Notes under the pieces: model-generated
Seen by the model: the letters and a program-made list of their open reading frames with translations, nothing else
Told to the model about the DNA's origin: nothing
The model's database searches: none
Translations under genes and position numbers: made by a program
From: Novakomyces olei
Taxonomy: Eukaryota; Ascomycota; Novakomycetes; Novakomycetales; Novakomycetaceae
Assembly: GCA_016906335.1 (NCBI GenBank)
Contig: JADEYG010000001.1
Location: 992,001-1,056,000 of the forward strand
Length of the DNA: 64,000 bases
Direction: 5' to 3'
Shown here: positions 8,692 through 19,616 of the stretch, piece by piece
Numbering within the stretch: position 1 is the stretch's first letter
How the letters are laid out: each line of letters begins with the position of its first letter

Positions 8692-10788
8692 TCACTGTCT
8701 GACGCCAGCAAAGGGTTTCGTAGGCGTCTCTGGCGAAACAAGCCCTAAGACCATCCGTTCCTGAGAGGACATTTGATAATGACGACGATTGCTGTTGTTT
8801 GGTGAAGCAGGAGAAGAAAGCAAGACAGAATCACTGAGGAAACTGTTGCCTTCAACCTGGGGAAACGCCTTTGTCATACCGTCTGGTGACAAAGGCGCTA
8901 CTGCCGCCTGGAGACTATTGCATGATCGTCTCATTGGCTCATCGTCCGCCAGCATTGCTGCCCAGGCAGGATCTCGCATGGCCTCCTCGTCCGTGAAAAA
9001 ATCAGAAGAAAGAAAAGGCGTCTGTTTAACGGAACAAATACGCTCGTGGTCTTGTAAATTATGTTTTGACCGGAAAATCATTTTGCACGCATCACACTGC
9101 ATACGCTTAGTATGCAGCCTGTACCTTGAACCACGCGCCATGCCACGCGTCATTGTACCACCATTGTGGCACCCACCAGGCGATGAAAGAGGGCTATTAA
9201 TTTCTCCTAGTCGAGGAGTCATGGGGGCAGTTTCGTTAGCCAGTGGTGAGCTCATTAGTGCTGGATCGGGATCTACAGAAGTTGGGGCGCTTGCCACTGC
9301 TCCCGCTGGTTCCAAGCCATCAGCAGAAAAGGCAAAACAGGCACGACCTTCACGAAACCTTTGGTGCCTTTGATAAGCACGTTTAACGGCAGTTCTTGCG
9401 TCTAAATCTTCTCCAGTAATATTCATAAAGGAAGATTTGCCTCCATTATCTTCCGCATCAGCTCCTTGAGCACCAACTTCGTCTTCCTCCTCTTCACCGC
9501 CCTCATCATCTGTAGAGCTTTCGCTATCACTTGCTCCTTGTCTATCTCTCACAATTGAAAAGTTATTGTCTCCAACGGCTTCGTCTGGGCTTGTATAAGG
9601 GGAAGGTAAACTCGAGGGCTCTTTACCATTCTCACGTCCGATGAAAATAGATCCCAGTCTCATTGTATCATCAGCATCAGCATCAGGACTGTCATCCTCT
9701 ACGACTTCGGCCTCTGGTTCATCCGCCTCAACTTCTCTGGAACTATCTATTAATTCTTTACGTAAATCAATCGATAGTCGAGACGCTCGAATCATTGCTG
9801 CTCCTTTGCTTGTAGCTACAAGCGAAGCGGATGCAAGTCGGCTTTCCCTTCGGCTTCTTGCCGCAGCAGCTGCTGCTGCCTGAGCCCTACGATTCTCCAG
9901 GATTTTTGTCATTAAACCGCCTTTATCAGTTCGGCCTGCGGAAACGGCTTTTGGCGCTGCTGCTTCACTACTCTCTAGCATATCAGAACTGCTTCCAGTC
10001 TCTTCAACAGTAGCTGCCGGTTCACCTGCCCAACTAGCGGAACGTTGCATTTCCCTGAGTCCAGCTTCGTCGACCGGAATACTCTGCTTAACCAGCTCAG
10101 CGTTTCCGTTTCGTCTTACTACGAAATCCACACTGACCACAGTGGGCCGACGATGTTGAGGTCTGGAATCCGTCAAAACACTCGGATCGACTGAATCGTT
10201 GGGTGAAAGAAGCGAAGGCGGAGAGCTGAACAAGTGCCAATCGCAAAACACAGACCTCGAATCCCGGTGAGGGCTGACTTTGGCTTTGTACGTAACTGGC
10301 GATGAAACAGACCGTTCCATTAAAACCGCACTCGAGCCGAATTTTCGTTTCAGTTGCCTTGAAGGAACTGCAGCCGTCTGTGCACGTACCGCCCTTGGTC
10401 TCTCCAGTTGCGGTGGATCATGTTGGCCTCCTTTGTCATTGTTTCCGTGGCTTTTGGACAAAAGTGAATTTTCAGTCTTACTAAAAACATGCACTGCTGA
10501 ATCAACGATCCTTGTCTGACCTGCAGACTTGGTCGCGCTTGAATAATTGCTTTGCTCAGTAAATTGCTTGCTTTTCGAGCCACTAACAGGACTGGTCCGC
10601 TTACTCATCCCGTTTGCTTTATTCGGTTTTGCATGGGAATCAGCAGCAACGGCAGCTGCTCGAGCTGCAGCTGCTCGAGACGCTGGAGTCGAGTTAGGAG
10701 GGTATTTTCTCGGCCGACCTCTGGCACGGGGGACAGTAGATGCAATGCCAGAGTCGCTAAGCGACGACTTTGTCGGTATAGTTGACAT
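8692..10788 (-). CDS. AT-hook and single C2HC zinc-finger nuclear protein
   Basis: Single-exon frame of 698 residues; I do not recognise an orthologue. Near the N-terminus (about 22-30) is an AT-hook, RARGRPRKYP, a minor-groove DNA-binding motif. Residues 30-60 are Ala-rich. A further Ala/Arg helix (RRAQAAAAAAARSRRESR) lies near residue 300. The middle is acidic (Asp/Glu runs around 350-450) as in activation or chromatin-interaction regions. Near residues 565-586 is one zinc finger, CDACKMIFRSKHNLQDHERIC, with C-x2-C-x12-H-x3-C spacing. A Ser/Pro-rich tail with SP and TP sites follows. This combination suggests a chromatin-associated regulator, but the role is inference. It is the last host gene before the transposon block. 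Start ATG at 10788 is the first in frame. Confidence 0.8.
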   Translation of the reverse strand: MSTIPTKSSLSDSGIASTVPRARGRPRKYPPNSTPASRAAAARAAAVAADSHAKPNKANGMSKRTSPVSGSKSKQFTEQSNYSSATKSAGQTRIVDSAVHVFSKTENSLLSKSHGNNDKGGQHDPPQLERPRAVRAQTAAVPSRQLKRKFGSSAVLMERSVSSPVTYKAKVSPHRDSRSVFCDWHLFSSPPSLLSPNDSVDPSVLTDSRPQHRRPTVVSVDFVVRRNGNAELVKQSIPVDEAGLREMQRSASWAGEPAATVEETGSSSDMLESSEAAAPKAVSAGRTDKGGLMTKILENRRAQAAAAAAARSRRESRLASASLVATSKGAAMIRASRLSIDLRKELIDSSREVEADEPEAEVVEDDSPDADADDTMRLGSIFIGRENGKEPSSLPSPYTSPDEAVGDNNFSIVRDRQGASDSESSTDDEGGEEEEDEVGAQGADAEDNGGKSSFMNITGEDLDARTAVKRAYQRHQRFREGRACFAFSADGLEPAGAVASAPTSVDPDPALMSSPLANETAPMTPRLGEINSPLSSPGGCHNGGTMTRGMARGSRYRLHTKRMQCDACKMIFRSKHNLQDHERICSVKQTPFLSSDFFTDEEAMRDPAWAAMLADDEPMRRSCNSLQAAVAPLSPDGMTKAFPQVEGNSFLSDSVLLSSPASPNNSNRRHYQMSSQERMVLGLVSPETPTKPFAGVRQ

Positions 10789-11922
10789 TGTGCTGCTGGT
10801 CGCTGTGTGAGCGAATTCTTTGACGCTTTCACACTGATCAGAAACAGTAAAGGCAGGAAATCGTTTGTTCCACCAGACTCAAGAGATTATTTACCGCAAA
10901 CAAAGCAATGACTCGACAATTAAAAATTAATTGATTTGAAAAGAGAAAAAGGAAATAAAAAGGCAGAGGCACAGAGAAATAAAGGAAGAGGGTAAAGATC
11001 AAGCTGAAATATGTAGCAGTTCAGTAAATGGTCCGCAAGATAGAAAGGAGTAAATCTAAATCGAAAGAGGCCGATAACTAATTACACTGCGATATCACAG
11101 GTGACAACCCCAAAGTCCAAAATGATGGCCCAATGATCCACTAGGGCAAAGATAAACTTGATCCAACGTATTATTCAGATACAGCTTGACCTATAAGATC
11201 AGTCAAAAAACCGAGGAAGCAAATTAAGGAGATAATAATAGTGCTCAGGTGTACACCCCTTGACAGACGGTAACACTTTCAACACAAAAGTGAGGCCGTT
11301 TAGACCCAGTCCTTTCAAAGTAGTGCAATTCAAGCCTTTGACAAAACCTTTTTACATCAGTTTCTTCAAAATATTCAAGTATCTAGCCACAGCAATATGG
11401 TGAGTATGTACACTCGGCCCTTCTGGATACGATTACAGAGATACGGCAAAAGACAAAGGTAACAAGGCACAACGGCTCTTATTGATCGACTTGGCTATTG
11501 CATTGCTTGATAATTAAAAGTAACGGCACTAAATTAATATAGGCGTTATGGGTAAAGAACTGACTAGCGCGTATTTACTTACCCATTCACGAAATGAGGT
11601 ATAGCCAAGGTACGACTTAAAATCGAGCTACGTGTTCTGTCTATAATCCACAAACCGGGTTTAATGACTAATCAACTCTTGAGTCAGACAAATTGCATAT
11701 TTTAGAACGTTAGTGCTGAAGACCCTATTTATTTATTTATTTCAAATCTTTTCATATGTGTTGATTTGATCGTCACCTCCTTCAAATATCGACTCTTTCT
11801 ATTGAGTTGAAACAAACGTATACTTAAGTAGGTTTTTAAATGTCACTTATTGTTAGGAATATATATGCTACGCCTCTAGGTGTTGAAATATGAATCTATT
11901 ATCCCTTCATGTAATGTTCGGT
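10789..11922. other. long upstream region of the zinc-finger gene
   Basis: About 1.1 kb of AT-rich DNA with polypurine stretches near 10920-11060 and no credible frame. It probably holds the promoter and 5' UTR of the zinc-finger gene. It ends where the first retroelement scrap begins. Confidence 0.5.
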
Positions 11923-11975
11923 TGTTAGGGAGTCGCTATTTATGCCGCTATGAACGGTTAATATAGCGACGAATG
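11923..11975 (+). repeat. LTR tip, family A variant
   Basis: About 53 bp beginning TGTTAGGGAGTCGCTATT, matching the reverse complement of the end of the family A LTR (31922-31974). It has the same TATG variant as the remnant at 18162-18315. Its own outer arms, GTCGCTAT and ATAGCGAC, are inverted. The rest of the LTR is missing. Confidence 0.7.
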
Positions 11976-12158
11976 TTAGAGCCGTGAATGCTATAACTTT
12001 TGGATTAATGAAATCTACTCTTAAACTATGTAAAACTGTTAGACAGCGGAATTGGACTCACTGTTGCAACCGTTTCCCTTTCTTAACAGGTCATTGGAAA
12101 TGGCAACTTCCGGACAAACGGCTTACCGAGATACTTGGAAGCAGGAAAACAATCACCA

Positions 12159-12790
12159 TGTCATGATCCTCGCCTTGGCGAGTTCCTGACAACCGCGTTG
12201 GGAAGCGAGGGGCGACGCCTGCAGTCGGACTTGGGATGTCCGCGCGTCGCAAGCTTCGCCAACGCGGCCCAAGACCAGTCGGCGCGTAACGCGATGGTCT
12301 TGGGACGTAGAAGTTGTCTTAGTGCGCATGTAGGTACGCGCACTAAGCCAGCTTGGCCCACGGGAGCGAGGGGCTCCATGCACAATGTGCACGGACCTCG
12401 CTTCCCGTTCTCATTCTCGCACGCTAGCGAGTGCGACCCTTCGCACTCCGCTAGCGCGAGAACATTCATAGTTATTTCCATAGTCTAGTTTAGGTTGAGA
12501 GCTTCCCGCTCTAACTTGCGCGACCTTCGCACAAGTTAGTTTGGGAAGAGTAGTTTAGAGTGCGAAGGAGCATCCGCTCCTCCGCAGCTTAGTTTAGTTT
12601 ATAGTTGCCCGTGAAGGGCGAGAGGCCTTCACGGGTTGATTATCTCAAAGTGGGAGTAATATATTATATTACTCCTGGTAAGCCTTACAATAATCGCTTT
12701 CTGTTCCCTTGATTTCTGTAATTCCTTTACTTCTATTTAGACTATACACGACCGGTCTCCAGCGGTTGTAGTTGTAAGAACCGTCTTACA
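12159..12790 (+). repeat. LTR of family D, flanks do not match
   Basis: 632 bp from TGTCATGATCC to GTCTTACA, the same LTR as at 47805, 61040 and 62951. The 5 bp on the left (CACCA) and right (ACAAG) differ, unlike the solo copy at 62951, and the two flanks come from different sequences. It therefore looks like the product of recombination between two separate insertions rather than a plain solo LTR. Confidence 0.85.
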
Positions 12791-13246
12791 ACAAGCCAGA
12801 TCGTTTTAATAGAGACCCGACAGATTTTGTTGTACCGGATATATTGGAAGAAACAAATGAATATGAAGTGGATCATATTGTGCAACACAAAGGACGCGGT
12901 CGCGGAATACGATACTTAGTGCATTGGAAAGGATATGGCCCAGACGATCGCACTTGGGAGCCATACAGCAATTTAAGTCATGCACAAGAGGCTGTTGCCG
13001 ATTATCATGCGAAAAGGAAGACTTTAGCGTCTTAACTTTCTATTACGCTATATTGAATCACTTGAGTTAGCGTGCGTGCTAACACTGACGCTATATATAA
13101 AGTCAGCACTAATATTTTATTTTGATTATTACCTGCAATATTATTATTTTCGGTTACTTATATATTGGATTACTTACCAATAATTTATTTTTATTTGAGG
13201 ACGAGGAAAATTATTTCACTCTTAGCGGAAACCAAGCACGACAGCA

Positions 13247-14283
13247 ATGTCGAACGCCTCGTCCCCAACACAATTTTTTGACGCTTCGGAGACCTCACCA
13301 GTTCAGGGGGGAGGTAAGCGACGACGCAAAGGCATGGGACCGATTCCCTGCGATCTTTGCGACGCACGATTTTATCGCGCCAGCGAACTTTCGAGACACG
13401 AGCACACGCACAACAAGGTGCTAAAAGAAAGTTTACAGTTATGGAAAAAGAACGCAGAAAATGCCACAAACTACGACTTGGGCATTTCGATACTACAAAG
13501 GGCTACACAAAAGAAGCCACAGATATGCGAACCAGAGACGCATGATAACGAAAAGTTTGCCGAAAACGTTATCAAAGATCTTCTACATGGAAGTCCGTGC
13601 AGCTTTGCAAAGACGAACGTCCGCGAATTGGACAACGAAGTCCATGTTTCTAACTTTGTACTACAATTCTTTACATCAAAGACCGATGGAGTTGCGGCGT
13701 ACAACATTGTCCCGAGTGAGGATATGATGAGGCTACTTAAGCCTTTCAAAGAGCATCAAAATCTAGCTTCTCTTTGGCTGTCTGCTGCATCGCCAGCGCC
13801 TCTTATAACCGATGTTCATGCCGACAACATTCTTTTGGCCAACACAATTATGTGTCTTTCTGGCAAGAAACTTGTTTTACCTGGCCACCGACGGATGAGA
13901 ACTTACGTCTGTTTGGACCCAGACACCGTCGCCACGGGGATCTATTCTTACCACTAGCGATTCGCTCTCTGTGCGGCCTCAAGTTAACATTCTTGACTGC
14001 CGGGAAAGCAATGACAATGGAACCGGGGACGTTACATGCGGTAATGACCCTCGAGAACTCTATTATCACTGGGTACTCGTTTGCATACACTCATTCGCGT
14101 CTCAAGCGTCTAGCCGTGTGGGATGCTGAGAGTGCAAAAGGAACGGATTTGGAACTTCAAGTTGAGAACGAGCACCAGGAAGCAATTGAAGTTTACCGAG
14201 CCACTCTTCCTGCTTATTACAACGCGAAAAAGAAGTTTATTTATTCAGGCTTACAGTTGTTACGCCTCGGGAGGGGAGAGTAG
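13247..14283 (+). pseudogene. C2H2 finger + JmjC-like accessory gene of family C, broken
   Basis: Accessory gene between chromodomain and 3' LTR, homologous in layout to those of families A and G. It shows an N-terminal C2H2 finger (CDLCDARFYRASELSRHEHTH, C-x2-C-x12-H-x3-H) after a basic stretch. An HxD pair (VHAD) and the distal motif EPGTLHAV of the dioxygenase core are also present. The end again runs into the polypurine tract just before the LTR. It appears broken about once. Sequence is well diverged from the A and G versions, so the gene has been with this group for some time. Confidence 0.7.
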
Positions 14284-14661
14284 TGTTACGATTTAATTTA
14301 TTTCTATATTGTTATTGCGTCTTCGATAGCACCGACGCTATTGAAGCGCTAGTCTATTATTTGTTTGTTGTCTTTATTTAATATTTAATATTTATTATTT
14401 ATTGACTATTATTGTTCTGACTGCTTTTACTTGTTAGTTTGTTTAATCGTTTAAGTAGTTAGTGTTTCTAGAATATTCTACGTAGCGAGGATATAAATAG
14501 AGGTCCTGCTTCTACTTTTCTCGCTACGTGTAATCGAACTTTGGGGAGACCCAATCTATTAAAACCCAGTTCTATCTCTTAATTTCATCATAGTCCCAGA
14601 GCCGGCGTGAAATCCGGCAATTGGGTTCTCCTTTAGGCTTTCGCCTTCAACAACCATAACA
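14284..14661 (+). repeat. 3' LTR of family C
   Basis: 378 bp, TGTTACGATTT to ACCATAACA, preceded by the purine tract GGGAGGGGAGAG. Contains GATATAAATAGAGG as a TATA box, bracketed by inverted arms ACGTAGCGAG and CTCGCTACGT. A 400-bp relative stands alone at 21212. Confidence 0.85.
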
Positions 14662-17600
14662 AAGTAAGTGATTCAACAGACGATGAAAACATAATTACAT
14701 CTGCCAAAAACGAGGACGTTCTGGAATTGGACATTACAGAAGTTGCCTCAACTGCAACCAAGATACCAGAAGATAATCAGGAATTTAAAGATGTATTTGG
14801 CGAGCAAGAACAATTGGAACTACCGCCACACCGCTCATACGATCACGAAATCGTATTAGAGAAAGATGCCAAGATCCCATTCGGACCAGTTTATGGAACT
14901 ATACCGAAAGAACAAGACTATCTACTGAAGTACTTGGAAGAAAACTTGCAATCAGGATTTATTCGAAAATCTAAAAGTCCTGCTGCATCACCTGTACTAT
15001 TTGTACCGAAGAAAGACGGTGACCTTAGACTCTGTGTCGACTACAGAGCTTTAAACAAAGTTACAGTAAAGAACCGTTATCTTTTGCCGCGCATTGATGG
15101 ACTTATCGATAAGTTAGCGCAGGCCACCCACTTTACTAAACTAGATTTGCGAGGTGCATACAACCTCATCAGAATCAAGAAAGGAGACGAATGGAAAATA
15201 GCATTTCGAACTCGCTATGGATTATTTGAATACCGCGTAATTACAAATGCACCAGCGACGTTTCAAAATTTAATGAATGACATGTTTCGAGATATATTAG
15301 ATGTCAAAGTTTTGGTTTATCTAGACGACATTCTAGTATATAGCAAGACCCTTGAGCAACACCTTCAGGATGTTCGCGAAGTACTTTATCGCTTACGACA
15401 ACACACTTTATATGTGAAACTAGAAAAATGTGAATTTCACAAAGCTACCGTTGAATTTCTAGGATATATCATATCAAAAGATGGATTGTCAATGGCAAAA
15501 TCGAAAACAGAGCCAATACAAAACTGGCCACAGCCAAAGAATGTCAAAGACGTGCAAATTCTTTTAGGTTTCTGCAACTACTATCGCCGCTTTATCCCGA
15601 ATTTCTCGAAAATTGTATTACCAATAACTGAGTTACTCAAGCAAAAACCCGCATTCGCTTGGACCGCCGCTCAGAGCGACGCTTTTAGCGACTTGAAAAA
15701 ATCATTTCTAAAAAATGTTATGCTTGATCATATTGATAACAATTTGCAATGTGTCATTGAAACAGACGCTTCAGACTTTGCTTTAGGCGCCTGTCTACGA
15801 CAACAAAGCAAAGACAAACGACCTATCGCCTTCATTAGTAGAAAGCTACTATCAGCAGAGCTAAATTACGACATTTACGACAAAGAACTTTTGTGTATTG
15901 TGTGGAGTTTACGCACATGGCGTCATTATTTACATGGCTCACCACATCCTATACTGATCTACAGTGATCACCAAAACCTACAAACGTTTACAACATCAAA
16001 AATACTCACCAGACGACAAGCCAGATGGGCTGAGATCTTAGCTGAGTTCGATCTTAACATTATTCATCGAAGAGGTCAATTAAACATACCTGCTGACGCA
16101 TTGAGCCGCCGCTCCGACTTAGCAGATACTACGGATATTGAATATCAGAAGATACGATTAAAACCACTGCTTAAACAATCGCAGTTTATCGCAGTAAACA
16201 CCGTTGAAGAAAGCAAAACATTTGTGCCACCCGAGAATCGACAAGAGATTCTAGCAGCGTGTCATGATCACCCGCTATCTGGTCATTTAGGAATCAATAA
16301 AACCATTGATCTCGTCACCAGAAATTACTTTTGGCAGGGAATTCACCGCGACGTAAAGGAATACGTACAAGGCTGCACTACTTGCACCCGAAACAAGGTC
16401 TCCAGACATCGCCCTTATGAACTGCTGGTACCACTCTACATTCCCGACCGCCCTTGGAAGTCTATTTCTATCGACTTTATTGTTAAACTGCCTATTTCTA
16501 AATCCTTTGACCGATTTTCAAAGATGGCTCACTTTATACCAACAGTCGAAACAATTACATCTTTCGATCTCACGCACATTTTCATCAACGAAATTATCCG
16601 CCTACATGGAATCCCAGAAAACATCGTATCGGATCGTGATCCACGATTTGTCAGCAAATTTTGGAATTCACTAACGCAACAACTTGGTGTTACACTACGA
16701 AAGTCAACCAGCCACCATCCCCAAACAGATGGCCAAACGGAACGACTAAATCAAACTTTGGAACAGTACATACGCTGTTATTCTAATTACCAACAAGACA
16801 ATTGGTCTGATTTGCTCCCTTTTGCCGAATTCGCTTACAATAATACTATAAGCGCGAGCACCAAACAAAGCCCATTTTTTACTTGCTACGGTTATCACCC
16901 AAGAAGCGTTTTTACACCACTGCAGACGCCGAATGAATCTGCTAACAAACTTGTTATGGATTGGAAAAACCACTTTAATTCTACACAATCTATACTCAAA
17001 CAATCAGTTCAAAGAATGAAAGATTTTTATGATCGCAAACGACTGGAAGCACCCAAATTCAACATTGGCGACTTAGTTTGGATACGACGAGAACACATTT
17101 TATCTTCAGGACCAAGCCCAAAGCTCGATCATGTTTTCCTCGGGCCTTTTCCCATTATAGCTACAGTTGGCCCAGCCGCTTATCGCATTGAATTACGATC
17201 CATCCACGCTGCAAGAAATGAGATAACACTAGTGGCCTTGAGAACGATTTGGTTCAATGCGTTGTCAATAATCTGACATGGTGAACGGGACGTTAGATCT
17301 TTGAGGAGATCTTCACACTCGATGTCGACCGTATCGTAGGCTGCTTCATGGAGAGCTGTTTGGCGAGTGTTAGCGTGCGCAAATCCATACGCAGTGTACA
17401 ATTTAAAACCTAGCCGATTGGGCTCCGCCAAAAAGCTACGTCCTCTCGACGAGCATGCGGATAACACGACAAACTGGACGTCGGTCCTTACACCAGCAGG
17501 GACTGTAACAGACGTACACATTGATCCCATCATGTTCGGAACAGTCGTCTACGGTGTTTTCGGAACAAAAATGATTCTAACATGGCCGCCCACACCAGAG

Positions 17601-17976
17601 AATCTTTCCTGGTTTGGACCAATGTCGACAAAATCATCAGTTTGCATTGCGCGATGCCATCATCTACTTGCGCGGCCTGAAGTATTATATTCTCTCGGAG
17701 AATAGGTCAATCACTTTTCCACCAGGCACAGTCCACGGTGTTATCGCAATCACCGACTCTGCGCTGATGGGATACAACTTTGCCGTACTCGACAAGGACA
17801 TTACGAGACTTATCGAATGGGACGCAAACTTCGCAAAGGGTAAGGCTGAATTGACACGCGATGCGGTTGAAGAACATCGTGTTTGTCTTCGGCATTACGA
17901 AAAGGTTTTTAAGTCTTCTTTCTCTTCTTTTTCTTTTGATTTCAACAAAGGACTTCGACTTTTGAGAGGGGAGTGA
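14662..17976 (+). mobile_element. family A chromovirus copy A2, rearranged remnant
   Basis: Starts inside the protease-to-RT spacer of a family A element, at the point where the C element entered. It runs through RT, RNase H and integrase (14727 to about 17195), then into a scrambled remnant of the C2H2/JmjC accessory gene that ends at the polypurine tract GAGAGGGGAG. Pol is very close to element A. It is broken in several ways and part of the accessory gene is turned round. The LTR that follows is not the A type but J. Fossil, but sequence similarity to A says recent. Confidence 0.8.
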
Positions 17977-18161
17977 TGTTAGGGCAGAACGTTTACTTAG
18001 CAGTAGTGACTGCGAAGTAAACAAAGTATATAGGCTAGCGTGAAGAGCTTCCGCTCTTCACGGGTTAACTTAATATATTTTCTTCCTTCATATTTGTGTT
18101 TGTGTTACTTGTAATCCCTCTTCGGCCTAAAGTGCCTACAGTGTCCTGGGCGTTCTTTACA
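17977..18161 (+). repeat. LTR J (short)
   Basis: About 185 bp, TGTTAGGGCAG to TTCTTTACA, directly after the polypurine tract of A2, so it sits where the A2 3' LTR should be. It holds the hairpin GTGAAGAGC/GCTCTTCAC followed by CACGGGTTAAC, the same start-site motif seen in families D, E and F. It abuts a reversed piece of family A LTR whose first bases are CCCTT. Confidence 0.6.
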
Positions 18162-18315
18162 CCCTTGTGGTTAAACTATGAGAAAACTATTCTAGAACTA
18201 TCTAAGCCACATTAAACAAATAACTAAAAGTAATTAAAGTAATAAAGTGAAAAGTAGAATAAGACTCGTCGCTATATCAACCGTTCATAGCGGCATAAAT
18301 AGCGACTCCCTAACA
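18162..18315 (-). repeat. partial family A LTR, reversed
   Basis: 154 bp matching the last part of the family A LTR as written at 25440-25593, ending GACTCCCTAACA. It appears to be an older solo LTR into which the J-ended element was inserted. Confidence 0.75.
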
Positions 18316-18390
18316 CTTGCCACTACGCAATTCAAATCATATCCCTTGAATCGTATTTTTGCCATGTGTCGGCTAATACTTCTTGATTCT

Positions 18391-18733
18391 TGTAACCCCG
18401 AACCCTACCGGACTACCGGAGTTACCGCTTACGCCGAAGTTCCGATACGGAACTTCGTAACTAAAACTAATCTAAACAACTATGAACTACCGAAGTCCGT
18501 AATCGGTACTTCGGTCCGAACAAACTACGAACCATCTATAAGAAAGCCGGAGGCCCGAGCCTCCGAACAGCCGGGTTTCACAAGATGCCCCCTCTCAGCT
18601 CCGAGCTCCCGATCGGAGGAATTTCGGCACGTCGGTATTTCGGTATTTCGGTATTACTTATTTTTTAAAAGTAATAGATTGGTGTTGAAAACATTTTCAC
18701 CTTAGGCAAACCGACTAGAAACCAACCACAACA
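18391..18733. repeat. LTR-like segment K
   Basis: About 343 bp, TGTAACCCCGAACCC to CACAACA. Its left end resembles the family M/G LTR end (TGTAACGCCCCGAACCC). The interior is a run of hairpins such as CGAAGTTCCGATACGGAACTTCG-type arms. I find no matching 5-bp flanks, so the limits and orientation are uncertain. The next 114 bp (to 18847) are unassigned. Confidence 0.4.
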
Positions 18734-18847
18734 TGTTGACTGAGATTATTGATATTGGTAAGCAAGTTAACGCATACTTCTAACCTCATTAGAACCTTCC
18801 GCGCTTGCCACCACGCCGTGTGAAAATTGTGTCCGCCGCGGATTTTC

Positions 18848-19174
18848 TGTTATGGGTCACAGTTCTGTGCTGAGTAAGTCTGAATAGGTTTGGCCAGTAA
18901 CACGATGGCCGTGCCAGGGAGTCGGAGTAGGAGAAAGCAAATAGATTTAAACTCAATTAAACTCGTAACTTTAAAACTTCAGTAACTTCAATAACCGTCA
19001 AATCTCAATAGGCGGCGTTGAAGGGCCTATTTATAGACTTGACTACTGACTAAACTAACAAGTACTATAGAACACTATAGAACTTTCTACGAACCGTGAG
19101 CTCAAGTTAACGGAAATACCGCAACTGAACTCTATTAGCGTTGGAAAACGCTAATTAATGTCATGCCTATGACA
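18848..19174 (-). repeat. LTR L, copy 1
   Basis: 327 bp, read on the minus strand from TGTCATAGGCATG to CCATAACA, with TCTATAAATAGGCCC as TATA box. A second copy stands at 22052. It sits against the gag piece of H2; the left flank is not H2, so no target duplication is visible. Confidence 0.65.
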
Positions 19175-19616
19175 ATGAACGAATTGCTGGATTAGAATTG
19201 CTTCGTTAACAATTTCTAGATCCATCGATCTCAGTTTGAGCTGCGTTGCATATTGACTAATGCTTCTTGTTCCTTGAGTAAAAGTAACAAATTTGCTGTA
19301 AGCTCGAGGTAGGTAATCATTAGGAACAATACTGCGTTCCAGATGATTAAGCATTTGATTGGCTGTTAGGCCTGTATTGTCCCTGAGTTTTTCAGCATAA
19401 ATAGCAGCGCTGGAGTCAAGAAACATGCTGATCAAATCGATATCTGAAATGCTTATAGCGTTTGCTCCAGTTTTGACATATGCCAGCCATTTCACCATAG
19501 TATTTCTCCATGATTGAAATTCCCTATGAGTCATTGGATGGCCATTAAGCTTTGTAGGCTCGGGAAGTTTGAATTTGAAATCCATATTAAGTTATTTAAT
19601 AAATTTATATTAAGAC

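Larger units (their letters stand above)
12791..14661 (+). mobile_element. family C chromovirus, 3' remnant
   Basis: Right-hand end of a Ty3/Gypsy chromovirus. In order: the end of integrase and a chromodomain (about 12791-13035, with VHWKGYGPDDRTWEPY), a spacer of about 200 bp, a JmjC-like accessory gene (13247-14283), a polypurine tract, and the 3' LTR (14284-14661). The 5' LTR, gag and most of pol are absent, cut off at the D LTR. It is inserted in a copy of family A (A2). Fossil. Confidence 0.85.

Noticed and set aside
12153-12488. Frames of 79-117 codons on both strands, recurring at 47.8, 61.0 and 63.0 kb
   Set aside because: All are inside the family D LTR, whose CG-rich hairpins keep several frames open at once.
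18247-18705. 152-codon plus frame
   Set aside because: Crosses three unrelated repeat edges (A LTR, H2 piece, K), so it is a chance chimera.
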